From NCBI RefSeq assembly GCF_000715075.1, contig NC_134089.1, positions 106,957,157-107,021,156 on the forward strand: DNA of 64,000 nucleotides, given 5' to 3'. Below, piece by piece: positions 1 through 11,690 of this stretch (position 1 is the first letter of the stretch; each line of letters starts with the position of its first letter). Both the position numbers and the translations under genes were made by a program. The stretch is from Nicotiana tabacum (lineage: Eukaryota; Streptophyta; Magnoliopsida; Solanales; Solanaceae). The notes under the pieces were generated by a model. The model was given only the letters and a program-made list of their open reading frames with translations. It was not told where the DNA came from and did not search any database.

Positions 1-2742
1 AATGACCACTTTTGTGTAGTTCACTCCTGTCTTTCCTGTTTATTGCTCATAATTAGCATAATTACTACTATGTATGTCTTTCTTGTTCATTAGTTTAAAT
101 TAGCAAGGCTACTTCTGTTGCTATGTCCTACTCAATATGTTGTGGAATCTGACTGTTATAAGATGTCAACCTGTCTTTGCATGTGTTATATTTCTGATAA
201 CTAGCATGACCTTAACTCTCATGAAATTGTCTTGTTCAATATGTCAATATGATTCACACACTTTTATCATGTTCTTATTTGGTACAAGATGCTTATCTAC
301 TTGTTTTCTCAACTAGCATGCTTGCCCTGTTTTATGTGTTCCTGACTTCTATGTTCCCAACCCCTACTACCATTCTCTGTATAGTTGTTTGTTTATTATT
401 CTGTTCCCAGCATACTATCTGACCACCTAGTGATGATTAATGAACTAAGTTAAATCTAGGTAGTGTGAAACTTTGCTTGAAGTGTTTGTGATCCTGTTTC
501 TGTCTACTGTTTAATTGCTGGAATCTTTGTTTGAATTCTAAGTGTTGAAATGACTCTGTTTGTTCCTATTTACTCCTAAAATCCAAACAATTTTCTTCAA
601 ACTATTTCCTATTTTCATGTACTATTTTTCAACTCCTACTCTTAGAATATCCAGGGTCTTTCCCCTCCAGTGTGAGCACTGCCTAGGAGTTCATAAGACT
701 CTTCCGAACTCTGACACACTGGGGCTGGCTTTTCCAAACTTGTTCACAAAACTGTGTCTTTAAAAGGATTTCTGGTGTGAGCATTGCCCGGGGTCCCTGA
801 GGCCCTTGGGAACATTGACGCACCAGAAGGCCATTTGGTGTACTATGAGATACTAGCATATTTTAGACTTGGTTGAAGGCCTGGTTTCCAGGTTTACTTT
901 TAGGCTTATCCAGGATCCCTATAGTATAGCAATTTTATTCTGTAATTTATTTATATCTGGTATGTAATAATAATTCATGTAAAAACAGATATTGGGTTAT
1001 TAGTAAAACTGGGAAGGGATTTTTTATATATAATTTTGTGGGGATTGAGTAGAAACCATGTCTATGAGACTATTGTGATGATATTTATTTGCATTAGAAA
1101 CCATGTTCATAGGGTTTATATCATTATGTTGAATTCTCATCCTAGAAATCCTACTTCTAGGACATTTACCCATTTTGCAATAATCATGTTTTCAAAACCT
1201 CTATGTGTGAATTAGAAATCATGTTTCTGGGATATTTTGTTGCACTCACTTGTCAATTAATTGACACCTTTATTCGCCTAGATATCATGCCTATAAAAAA
1301 CTATATATAAAATCAGTTTCATCGCTTAACTGTCATGTCTATAAGGAATTAGTGTAAAAACAATTCCAACACTTAGATATCATGTTCATAGAGATAAACA
1401 TGTAAAATCAGTTTTGTAATGCTTGGGATCATTTTTCAGCACGTAGACATCATGCCTATAGGGTCTAAACGGATAAAATTTGCCTGTTTAAACTAGTCAC
1501 TTGTTTATAATACATTTAGATATCATACCTATAGGATCCTGCCGGTTATCACCTAGGCAAGCCTGTAAGATAATTAAAACCCTGAAGTTGCCAAAAACTG
1601 TGTTTGTTTGACTGTTTATAAACTGCCCAGATTCAAGAAGTAATAAAATCAGTAGGCAAACTGATTAGGTATTTACTGCCTCGCCTTAATGAAACTACTG
1701 CATATTTTGTGCTCATCTCGATATCCTGCTATAGGACTTTAAATCGTTTAAAACTATTTGTTTGAGGCGTGCAATTGTTTGCTTATTTGTGGAGGTAAAT
1801 GTGAGCCCCTTTAACTGCACCTTATGTGACAATCCTACTTGTTTTGTTTCACGCCTTGTTTTCTCTTTTTAAGCACCATAGGTAGGTTTAGAACCACCTT
1901 AACTAGAGGTCCTAACCATCTCCAGGGCTCTAGGCAAGGTATGGGTAATGCACGCATAGGGTACGTATTCGATGCTATTAGAACGCTTAGATAATAATTA
2001 AGGGGAGGGTAATTGGTGTCACGACCCAAACCGATGGGCTGCGACGGACACCTGGTACCTTACTCAACCAAGTACCAACATAACGTATCTTTTCATGTCA
2101 TATTATCATAAATAACTAAGCCGTAGAGGCTACCATGAAATAGGTAGAATACAACAGGAAATGCCGACTTATATATAAGACATATGGGCCTCTAAGACCA
2201 AAATAACCACTTGAACACTGAACATAGGCCAACAAGGCCATACAATCTTTCACGTACATGACATCTGTCTATAAACCTCTAAGAATACATAATTTTCATA
2301 AAGGTCGGGATAGAGTCCTACCATAAAACAATACACGTCTAAATCATACTAACCAAACGAGCAACTCCAAAGCAAATGGAGCGCACCAACATCTTCCACT
2401 GAGTTGATAGCCTACTTGGAGGGCTCTCGATCTGTCTATCGGGACCTATGGGCATGAAACGTAGCGTCCCCAGGCAAAAAGGGACGTCAGTATGAATAAT
2501 GTACTGAGTATATAAGGCACATAAATAAGTACATAATAGACATAGAGGAAATATAGAGTAAATGACTCCACCTGTAAGTCTGAATAACTTTATTAATCAT
2601 GGAATAATTATAGTATCATGCATATTCTATGAATGTCATGTCGTGCATAGGTACATGTTTCATAACATCATCAGCCTCTAAGGGCATACCATCATATCAT
2701 CTTGACGACTGTGGGCAAAATTATCAACGTATACCAGTTGAT

Positions 2743-2786
2743 TATATATATATATATATATATATACATATATACATATATATATA
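2743..2786. repeat. AT-dinucleotide microsatellite
   Basis: Nearly pure (TA)n tract of about 44 bp with two TACATA interruptions, inside the 2017-4034 insertion. Confidence 0.9.
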
Positions 2787-3863
2787 ACGCCATCTAGTCA
2801 TAGGTCAATGTGCATGTATAAATGAATGCAATGCATGATAAGTACGTTAATAAAACCTCGTGGAATGTCATAAGACCATTATACCTTTGATTAATATCAT
2901 GAAACAAACTTTATCAACTTATATATTTTTTGGGACCCTGAACAGACGCTAGAATAATAAGACATATGGGAATTCAAGAACATAGACATCTCTAATACTT
3001 ATATGAATAGAGTCATTTATGGAATTCATGCATTTGCTCGTTTCGTTCGTGTCGTATAGATCATGCCAAAAAGAAAGAAGGGATAGTCTTAACATACCTA
3101 AACCGATTCTCTCTTGCAAAAACACGTAACAACGGATCGAAGTAGGGAAAACATCTGTATATTATTATTGAGAAAGATTGTACCTGGCTTTGTTTTGAAT
3201 TAGCATAACACGTTGGATTTTTCTCTGGAATTTCACGTTGGATCTTGTTGGATCATTGTCATTTTTATTTAAATGGTGTAGGAAATGTTATTGCTGAATT
3301 TTTTAGAATGTTGGACTCTTTGAAAGAAAGCTATATGATAACTTTTTGATCATTTAAAGACCAAGCTTCCAATATACATTAAGTGTCATATGTATGACAC
3401 TTAAATGGACACCTTTCATCCCAAGACATGAGTCATTTGATGTATTCCAATGAGATGCTACGTTTTTGGGTTTAGTATTTATCAAAAGACTTCAATTAAT
3501 GCACCACTAGTTATTAATTAATTAGGTACTGTCTTATTACCCAATAATTAACCAATTACCCACATAATTAGAATTATCTTCACTTACTTAAAATACTACT
3601 TACTTTTCACATACCTTATACTTCTTACTATCATGGTCATGTGGTACCTTTTATGGCACTAGCCCATAAATGACGAGTATTTTAGATCGGGCCGTATTTT
3701 ATCCAAACATGCCAAACTTTGACGAAAATTCATTTTCTTTGACTTGCTTCCCCATTCACCTACACGAATTTACTCATCACTTGTGACATAGCATAATCCT
3801 TATAATCTCCATATAATCTTTTCCTTGGAGTGATGTCAATTACCTTACAACAAATTCAACGTA

Positions 3864-4034
3864 CAATACTACAAGGTGCAACAACATCGTAACTTAATAC
3901 TGCAAAGCGTAACATCATCGTAATGTAATACTGCAGTGTGCAACATTGTCGTAAATTAATACTGCGAAACCTAACTTCATCGTAATGTAATACTACAAGG
4001 TGAAACATCATCGTAATATAATACTGTAGGATGT
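3864..4034. repeat. 31-bp tandem repeat, about 5.5 copies
   Basis: Units share taatactgc...aac-tcatcgtaatg, with phase marked by 'taatactgc/taatactac' at about 3895, 3926, 3957, 3988 and 4019. The last unit is cut off at 'gtaac', where it joins the A LTR word 'aacgcttag'. The 64-aa minus-strand ORF over this stretch is a product of the repeat, not a gene. Confidence 0.85.
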
Positions 4035-4501
4035 AACGCTTAGGTAACAATGATTAAGGGGAGGGTAATTGGGTAGTAAAGGATATGATGACCTGTGCGC
4101 TAATGCTACGCGTAACACCTCTATTTGAGGAAAGTTTACCGAGTATTGCACAGAAGTGATCCTATAGGCTAATAAACCTAGGACCCCATTTATTCCCGTT
4201 TAAATAATCTTTATTTGTTTAAATTTCTTATGACCAATTCACTTAAATTGAGTTTGGCCGGGACCCACCGTTGTGGACCTCGAGGGGTGCCTAACACCTT
4301 CCCTTCAAGGTTATTTCGAGCCCTTACCCAATCTCTGATACTGCAAATTGGTTTATGAATTATTTGCTTTAGGTTCCCTAACGCACCTTAAATCCGTTAG
4401 GTGGCAACTCTTCAAATTTCATACCCCTTCCCAAAAGGAAATGAGTTGTCCCAAAAATGTCGAAACCCGGCTTCCTCGAGGAAAAAGGGGGCGCAACAGT
4501 A

Positions 4502-4519
4502 TGGCGACTCTGCTGGGGA
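4502..4519 (+). other. Primer binding site of element A, tRNA-Arg type
   Basis: The 18-base word tggcgactctgctgggga lies three bases after the LTR end. It is the same PBS class as the minus-strand copy in element E (41464-41481, one base different). Its complement fits the 3' end of a plant tRNA-Arg, the primer known for Ogre elements. Confidence 0.8.
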
Positions 4520-5233
4520 TTTTTAGGCACTTACCATAACAAACTTGTTTTTATGAATTAGTATTAAGCATGCTTTATTCTGTTAATATGTGCACCCTTT
4601 ACCCTTTCCCCCTTATTTGGATTTAATTGCCTATTTTTCAAGCATTTACGATTTTCTTTATTTCAAAAACTGACTTGTCTCCTTGTTTTTTTTTCTTAAC
4701 GTCTTTCAATTATTAAATAGCGCATTTGTCATTCTTTTTAACGTGCAAATACGTGACAACATGCTATTTATTGTTGCATAAATCATGATCAACATCATAT
4801 TCCACTCCTGCGTAATCAATCCTATAGAAAAACTTGATGAGTGATTGCGCTCTTCCTATATATCACCCTTTAAATTTGGAACGACGTATTTGTAGTAAAA
4901 CTAGTGGATCAGTGGTGCAGTTGATGGTTCCATGCCTTTCCCCCTCATGTTGTCCACTTGTTGGTACTAGTCTAGACCTCTCGAGAAACCTTACTCTGAT
5001 TAATTGTACATGCATCATGGTCAAACCTAGCCAGGTTAATATGTTGTCCACATAATAACCCTTTAAGACAAGCCTCGTCCAAAAGTACATCGGGTTTTCC
5101 ATAATTCCAACGGACGCAACCACGATTGTGTGTATTAATTTTGGAGAAATAAGTGCTAATATACTAATCATTGTTGTATAAATAGTTGGATATGGAGGGG
5201 GAAAGGGCCTAACTATATTTGTTTTTGCAGAAA
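4520..5233 (+). other. Untranslated leader of element A
   Basis: T-rich leader without a supportable ORF. Short ORFs at 4834-5055 (plus) and 4863-5405 (minus) are shadows. The last bases before the ORF1 ATG (tttgtttttgcag, 5218-5230) read like a plant 3' splice site, so the leader may end in an intron. Confidence 0.6.
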
Positions 5234-6775
5234 ATGAGGCACAAAGTCCCCAGGTTCGGCATAGTCTATAACATACCACCGTTGTTGCTAGATTGGTGGG
5301 AGGATCTTCCGTCAAGTGATAAGAATTATGTGAAAAGGTTCTTGGGAAATTTGCCTTCTTTATTGAACCTTCATCCAAACAACATTTTAATCGAAGTTGC
5401 CACAATATTCTGGGACAAAGAAAGAGTCATGTTCCTCTTTGGAGACATAGAAATGACCCGTCTCTTTGAAGAAATAGGGGGATTTTCTGGACTACCTTGG
5501 GATAGTCCTGGTTTATTAGTGTCGGAAAACCACTATACTAGGGGGTTTCTAAAGATGATGGGATTAAAGAAGAATGATGACTTGGAGTGCCTGAAATATT
5601 CCTACATACCCTTCGACTTCCTCTATGAATGATACAGTCACAACAGATATTATCGTATCTTTGATGACGAATTCTCCATCATTTCCTTAGGTTGGATACA
5701 CCGTAGGGTTTTTGTGTTCATAGTCTTTTTCTTGGGTATGTTAGTGTTCCTGATTTAATGGGATATAATCCATACCAGACTGGCCATGGTAGCCAAAACC
5801 TTGATGGATGGGATCGAAGGGTAAACATATACTATTGTCCCTATGATCATAGCAGACATCTACCGGGCCTTGGAGCGCTGTCAGAAGGGGTACAAATACT
5901 TCGAAGATTGCAATCTACTACTACAAGTTTGGCTGTTAGAACATCTCCAAAAAGGTCAATACTATCAACAGTTTCCACGAAGGCCGTGGAATGATCCCAA
6001 ACAGGTTTGCTAAACTAGAGGATGTTGTAGGATGGGTGTAGTTTTTCAACAATTTGACAGGGGACCAGGTTTAATGGATGTTCGAATAGTTCCCTACCGA
6101 CGAGTTTATCATCAAATCTAGGGATGTTCTACACTTGGTACTGATCAGGTTAAGGGGTATATATCCTTATGCTCCCGTCAGGGTTATGAGAATGGTAGGC
6201 AGAAAACAGGTCATACTGCGAGTTGCTAAAATGAGTCATTTCATAGCCGATTTTTAGGGTGATGCCATTCCATAAAAAAGTGAAGCACAACACATGTGGC
6301 ACTTGAAGATTATCGTGGAAAAGGATACCATCAAGCCGAATCGGTATCACGCCGGTCACATGTACTTCTACCCCTCATGGTTGGATGATAACATAGGAGG
6401 AATATTGGAGCCAAGAGTTGGTCCATGAAACAGGGTCATAGATGAAGTTGCCGAAGCACAAGTGAAATATAACAAACTACGCAAAAGAGTTCATGAGTCC
6501 GAGGCCGAGCATCGAGAGTGACACAAGACCGACATGGAACTAATTAGCGAATGGAGGGAGATGGCTATTAAATCAAGAAAAAGGTGGAGTATCTGGAGTA
6601 CAGTCTGATGGAATTAGAGGGAAAGATGAGGAAGAGAGTCACCGATTGCCATAACACTAAAGGAAGCGAAGAAGGACATTTAGCAAGGGCATACTTACTA
6701 CTGAACCTGAGCAAACTAGGGGATCTGATCGACGAGAGCATCCAACCTGGAGAAGGTCCTTCTGGGACCAAGTAG
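5234..6775 (+). pseudogene. Ogre ORF1 protein, broken
   Basis: This is the additional ORF that Ogre/Tat elements carry between PBS and gag; its function is unknown. I start it at the ATG at 5234; the longer open frame upstream has only a TTG. The first 130 codons are open (to 5632) and contain an N-terminal LLDWWEDLP motif, a FWDKERVMFLFGDIEMT block and a YIPFDFLYE block, recalling the mobile-domain-like proteins of plant retroelements. The frame then breaks repeatedly. Recognisable pieces follow: SLGWIHRRVFVF near 5690, a MVAKTLMDGIEG block near 5785 and a charged coiled-coil tail ending at 6775 (last 63 codons open). At least three stops or frameshifts make it non-functional. Confidence 0.7.
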
Positions 6776-7160
6776 ATTAGGTTTATTTGTTTTTTGTAAT
6801 CAGGTCAAGTGCCATTAGTTACTTAACTTATTTTGTGTCATTTTGGGTTCGTCTATTTTTACATTAATGAAATAAGGCAATTATTGGCACTAAAATTCTC
6901 CAAATCAACATGTCGCTAGGCCTACCTCGGGAACAACGAGGCTCCCAGACTAGGACGTGAACTTACATTCCCACAATATGTGTTTAAATACTGCAAACAT
7001 TTTAGAATCCTTACTGACTTGTTTACCTTTTGTTTTTCCTTATTTTTTATGATTCCCATCCCCTAAGGTTGGTTCGTACATACTGACATCATCAACATAT
7101 CACACCAGATCTAGAGGCCCTCCATCTCCAAGTAATACGAAAAACAGAGGAAAAGCTAAG
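6776..7160 (+). other. Spacer between ORF1 and gag of element A
   Basis: AT-rich, with stops in all frames. It ends about ten bases after a 'ccatctccaagtaatacg' stretch just before the gag ATG. Nothing else is seen in it. Confidence 0.5.
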
Positions 7161-8925
7161 ATGGATGACTTGAGTGGTATCCGAAAAGAAAACGTCGAGA
7201 ACATCGAAACTTCAAAAGGTCGGATTACTCCGGCCTAGAATGATTTGGTCTTGCGATTAGAGCAGAAAATACTGGAGTTACAAGGAGAACTTGAGCAAGT
7301 TCGCAACTTGGCAAACCTCTCCATCACTCTGAACGTCCCAGATGTTAACCAACAAAATTCTCAAAACCCAGCACCTCATCAAAATACGCCAAACCAACGC
7401 CCACAAAATCCTCTTGCACCCCATCAATACGCCACACCACCTCACAATCCCCTACCGATACCAACTCCTCTACAACACCATCATCAACAAACCCAGTACC
7501 TACAAACCACTACTTATCCCACTCCTTATAACACACCACACCTTATTCCCAAACCTCAAAACTCAACCAATGACCACCACTACCCAAATTCCTCGCACTC
7601 ATCAAAACAACCCCATATATGTGGAAACCATACCTCACTCCACTCAACCTATCTCCTATATACCAGAATCTACCGAGAAGGACCTGCTCATTAAGAACAT
7701 GGCCGAGGAGCTCAAGAAGTTGACAAGTCGAGTTCAGGGTGTTGAAGGAGGTAAAGGGAGAGAAGGTCTGAACTACGAGGATTTATGCATACAACCAGAT
7801 GTGGAACTACCGGAGGGTTACAAACCTCCCAAGTTTGAGATATTTAACGGAACGTGTGATCCCAAGGTTCATTTAAGGACTTATTGTGAGAAGCTCGTGG
7901 GGGGAGGAAAATATGAAAGGATCCGAATAAAGCTCTTTATGAGAAGTCTTATTAGAGATGCCTGTCCTGGTACATAAGCCAGAACCCTAAGAAGTGGGCC
8001 AATTAGGTGAGCATGGTATCATAATTATGGATCGATTCAGGTTTAATACAGAAAAGCACCTGATGTCTTCTATATCTGGAACATAAAGAAGAAGCCAACT
8101 AAGACTTTCTACGAGTTTGCTACTTGGTGGAGGTCAGAAGCAGCAAAGTCAGACCAGCATTAGACGAGGAACATATGAACAAGTTCTTTGTCAGGACAAA
8201 TGACCCACAATATTATGAAAGGCTAATGGTCATTGGGAATCACAAGTTCTCCGATATCATCAAACTCGGAGAAAGGACTGAAGAGGGTATCAAAAGCGAG
8301 ATGGTGGCAAATTTCGAGGCACTACAGGCCACGAACAAAGCATTACAATCAGGGGGCATATCAAAGAAGAAAGAAGTAGGGGCAGTAATGGTGGCCTAAG
8401 GTCCAAAATCTTCACTCACATACCAAACACCTCCACCTATATACCAACCTTCACCTCCCAGATATTCCTAACCAGCCATCGCCTATCACACTTATAACAC
8501 CCAGCCAACCTACTATCATTCACCTCCAACTCTTCAAAATTACTAGAAACCCCGACCTAACTTTTATCGCAAACTACCCAGACAATACACCGCCATTGTT
8601 GAACCCATCGACCAGCTGTACGAAAGATTAAAGGCTACTGGTTATGTCACCCCTATTCCTGCTGTGGTAATGGAGAATTCATCTTAATGGGGCAACCCAA
8701 ATAAAACCTATGCATATCATTCCGGTATGAAGGGGCACACCATTGACAAGTGCAGGACATTGAAAGATAAGATCCAAACATTGATTGATAACAAGGTCAT
8801 ATAGGCGAAGGAAGTTGCACCCAACGTCCGCAACAATTCTCTTCCAGATCATAGGGGTGATGAGGTACATGTGATAGAGATGGATGAAGAATGGGATCCT
8901 GAGGGGTCAATCAGGCTTATTAGGG
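7161..8925 (+). pseudogene. gag polyprotein of element A, broken
   Basis: Structural capsid/nucleocapsid polyprotein of an Ogre element. The ATG at 7161 opens a frame stopped at about 7236, then open again from 7245 as a coiled-coil (LEQKILELQGELEQVRNLAN). A long Pro/Asn/His-rich linker follows (7345-7650), in which a frameshift moves the reading to the frame ending at 7977. That frame holds the capsid start (PEGYKPPKFEIFNGTCDPK). The capsid continues at 8124-8399 in another frame (ALDEEHMNKFFVRTNDPQYYERL). Near 8700-8760 lies the zinc-knuckle remnant AYHSGMKGHTIDKC, whose first Cys is now Tyr, so the knuckle is dead. The end (EWDPEGSIRLI) is near 8910. Several stops and shifts. Confidence 0.8.
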
Positions 8926-9164
8926 AAGGCGCTGACTTTAAACTTGCAGTCACACTCACTCTTATTATGTACAGATATAGCCATCAGTCAAAGTTGAGGT
9001 AACTACATCGGTTCCATTTGAGGTAGAGGTTGCACCATCTGCAGCCACACCTGTTCCATTTGAGGTGGAAGTGGCCACACCTTTCACAGCGATAGTAGCA
9101 ACCACATTTCAAGTCCAACGCCATACCTTGAGATTATGTTATTGAAGCTAGGTGAAAGGGAAAA

Positions 9165-10235
9165 ACAAATATGGAAGAATCTGATGCCGCACAGGGAATG
9201 ACCAGAATTGGAAGGATCTATACACCCAAAAATTTGGGAGGATCAAGCAAGGAGGCAACTACCAAGAAACCTGTCATTAAAACTGGACCGGATGATCTTT
9301 AGAGGAAAGTACAGGCGAGGGAATATTTTGTCGTCGATCATTTAAACAAAACCGCTGCCCAAATATTCATCCTGTCACTATTGCAGAATTCAGAGGTGCA
9401 TAAGAATGCTTTGATGAAGGTGTTTAATGACCAGTGGAGAAATGGCCAACATGGTAGGGCAAGTACTGCAGAGTCACAAGATCACCTTCCACGAGGATGA
9501 ACTACTGTCTGAAGGGTTAAGTCACAACATGGCACTGCATATCACGGTACAGTTTGAAGACAAATTCATTGCCATGGTCCCAATAGATGGTAGTTCAAGT
9601 CTCAACATTTGTCCATTGACTACTCTGAAAAGATTGGGCAAAGATTTCCCTGAGATATGTGTAGGAAGTATGAACGTGAAAGCCGTTGATGGGTCTCAAA
9701 GGGCCACGATTGGGGAGATTAACCTTTGCCTGCAGATGGGGCCAACTTGGTTCGATGTTGAGTTTTAAGTACTAGACATTTCAACTACGTACAATCTTCT
9801 ATTGGGTTGACCTTGGAAACATGCTGCTGGGGCCGTGGCTTCCGCACTACATCAGGTCGTGAAGTTCGAATGGATTCATCAAGAGTTAATCATTCACGGA
9901 GACGGAAGTAACCCCATTTACACCAATCAAACTATCCCGGTTATAGAAAATAGAAGAAGGCTGGGTAGAGAGACTTATCACCACATTGAACATGTCAACG
10001 CAATTGAGAAGGACAAGTGGTGGAGTAACAAAATAGAAAGCATACTGGCATGGTCCGGGTATGAACCCGACAAAGGACATGGGAAGGTTCTCCAGGGCAT
10101 TACCAAGTCAATACAGTTGAAACGTCATGTCACAACTTTCGGGTTAGATATCCATACACCTGGCAAGAATATAATGATTGGTCGCCACCAGGGCATGGTC
10201 CTTATTACCCTCTTGAGCATCCAGTACCACATCTG
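9165..10235 (+). pseudogene. Aspartic protease region of element A, broken
   Basis: Retroviral-type aspartic protease that would process Gag-Pol. An open block runs 9427-9768, with the active-site neighbourhood MVPIDGSSSLNICPL; the catalytic Asp is still present. A stop at 9768 is followed by STTYNLLLG and then a further open block, 9835-10236, with ALHQVVKFEW and WSGYEPDKGHG, typical of the segment behind protease in Ogre pol. Upstream, 9165-9426 reads with stops as the 'RIYTPKNLGG' linker. The domain is inactive because of at least two in-frame stops. Order gag-protease-RT is normal for the family. Confidence 0.75.
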
Positions 10236-10690
10236 AGTCAAACTTTTCACCAGACTGATATAATATGGGGATCTGCAGAGGAAGAAGCTTTGGCTGGGCT
10301 AAGAAACCTGTTCCTAGAAGACGAGGATATGGATTGCCGTGCGATAATTGAGGAAGATGAGGAAGAAGGCCTCACCATTCAGACTTTAGAGAAGGGAGTT
10401 GTTCTCAAGAATTTGACTGCCATACCATCCCGGGCCCGACGAGTTCCTGGGTAGCTTGGCAATTAGCCTGATTTGTTATATAGCCATGCTAGGCATTTAA
10501 TATATTTTCAGTAATTCTATTTTAAAGATGCATTTTATTTCGAAATAATTGCTTGAGTCATCGAGGTGTACTTGTTTTGGGATATTTTGAAATTTAATCA
10601 ATGCATTGCTATTTATTATTCATTATTATCTTTCACATTTTTCTTTCTACAACATTATTATTGCTTTTCCTGATGAATCGAAGACTGTAA
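10236..10690 (+). other. Protease-RT spacer with AT-rich candidate intron
   Basis: 10236-10450 still reads as a decayed acidic linker. From about 10451 the sequence turns very AT-rich and stop-rich until about 10680, where an acidic coding stretch (DSDSEEEDEIPEEV) starts. A gt at 10451 (cctggGTagc) and a pyrimidine-rich run before 10680 are compatible with the intron known between protease and RT in Ogre elements. The exact acceptor is unclear. Confidence 0.45.
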
Positions 10691-11690
10691 CGTGTAATGA
10701 GACAATGCAATATAAGGATAGTGACTCAGAAGAAGAGGATGAAATACCTGAGGAAGTTGTCAGAGAAGTCGAGAACTTTGAGAATAAACCTAAGTCCAAT
10801 CTGGATGAGACTGAAGCAATCAATTTAGGAGATCCCGAAACCATCAAAGAGACTCGCATAAGTATTCACTTATCACCGTCAGAGAAGGAAGAGCACATCT
10901 GTTTCCTAAGGGAATATGAGGACATCTTTGCTGGTCATATGATGACATGACCGGTCTGAGCACATCCATAGTGGCTTAGAAGTTTCCTACCTATCCAATG
11001 TGTCCACCATGAAGTAGAAACACAAAAAATTCAAACCAGATATGAGCCTAATAATCAAAGAGGAGGTCACTAAGCAGATCAAAGCCAAAGTCCTCAGGGT
11101 AGTTGAGTGCCCAACTTGGTTAGCCAACATTGTACCAGTTCCAAAAATAAGATGGGAAAGTCACGGTGTGTGTTGACTATCGAGATTTAAATAAAGCAAT
11201 TCCTAAGGATGATTTTCCACTTCCAAATATATACATCCTGATCGACAATTGCGCTAAACATGAACTCCAATCCTTTGTAGATTGCTTCGCGGGTTATCAC
11301 CAGATCTGGATGGATGAAGTAGATGCAGAGAAAACAACTTCCATTACACCGTGGGGAGTATATTTCTACAAGATGATGCCATTCGATCTAAAGAATGCTG
11401 GGGCTACTTACATAAGAGCCTTGACAACCATCTTTCATGATATGATACACAAGGAAATAGAGGTGTATGTTGACGATGTCATTATCAAATCCAAGAGGGT
11501 CGCATATCACAAAGCAGATTTGAGAAAGTTATTTGACAGGCTAAGGAGGTACAATCTAAAACTGAACCCTACAAAATGTGCATTCGGGGTTCGTGCATGA
11601 AAATTATTGGGATTCATTGTCAGCCGCCGAGGAATCGAGTTGGACCCATCCAAAATTAAGGCTATCCAATAGTTACCGCCACCAAAAAGC
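10691..11690 (+). pseudogene. Reverse transcriptase of element A, broken
   Basis: RNA-dependent DNA polymerase domain of pol. The acidic N-terminal linker and the pre-RT segment (EEHICFLREYEDIFAGHMM) are open to 10950. A stop- and shift-rich stretch follows to 11165. The palm domain is open at 11166-11600: MCVDYRDLNKAIPKDDFPLPN, CFAGYHQIWMDEVDAEKT, MMPFDLKNAGATYIRA and the catalytic YVDDVIIKS, with both metal-binding Asp intact. A stop at 11598 and another near 11670 interrupt LLGFIVSRRGIELDPSKIKAI. The fit to Ogre/Tat RT is good; it is non-functional as it stands. Confidence 0.88.

Larger units (their letters stand above)
2017..4034 (-). mobile_element. 2-kb insertion in the 5' LTR of A, probably a truncated minus-strand chromovirus-type LTR
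   Basis: The insertion is proven by the 3' LTR, which is continuous at the equivalent site (29366-29390). The left edge begins tgtcacgaccc, the same terminus (as seen on the plus strand) as the minus-strand Tekay LTRs at 30252 and 62392, which suggests a minus-strand LTR end. Internal bases such as the cagtatgaataatg...gtactgagtatataagg stretch resemble the corresponding part of those LTRs. No matching LTR start is seen on the right; the insert ends there in a 31-bp tandem array. It is bordered by an unusually long imperfect direct repeat (1982-2016 and 4035-4072) instead of a 5-bp TSD. No coding sequence seen. Confidence 0.65.
1..4498 (+). repeat. 5' LTR of element A (left end outside window, interrupted)
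   Basis: The LTR ends in ...gcgcaaca at 4498, four bases before the PBS. From about 1010 to 2016, and again from about 4051 to 4498, it matches the 3' LTR (28385-29811) with scattered substitutions. Bases 1-1010 have no obvious counterpart in the 3' LTR. They are T-rich leader-like sequence with a GC-richer patch at 650-840, so either the 3' LTR has lost more than 1 kb or the two LTRs come from different subfamilies. Short ORFs here are not protein genes. The 2017-4034 insert lies inside. Confidence 0.85.

Noticed and set aside
4502..4519. tRNA gene fragments at PBS sites
   Set aside because: Only 12-18 bases complementary to a tRNA 3' end, directly behind LTRs; no cloverleaf.
4863..5405. 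180-aa minus-strand ORF
   Set aside because: Antisense to the start of ORF1, which shows the family motifs; no motif in the ORF itself.
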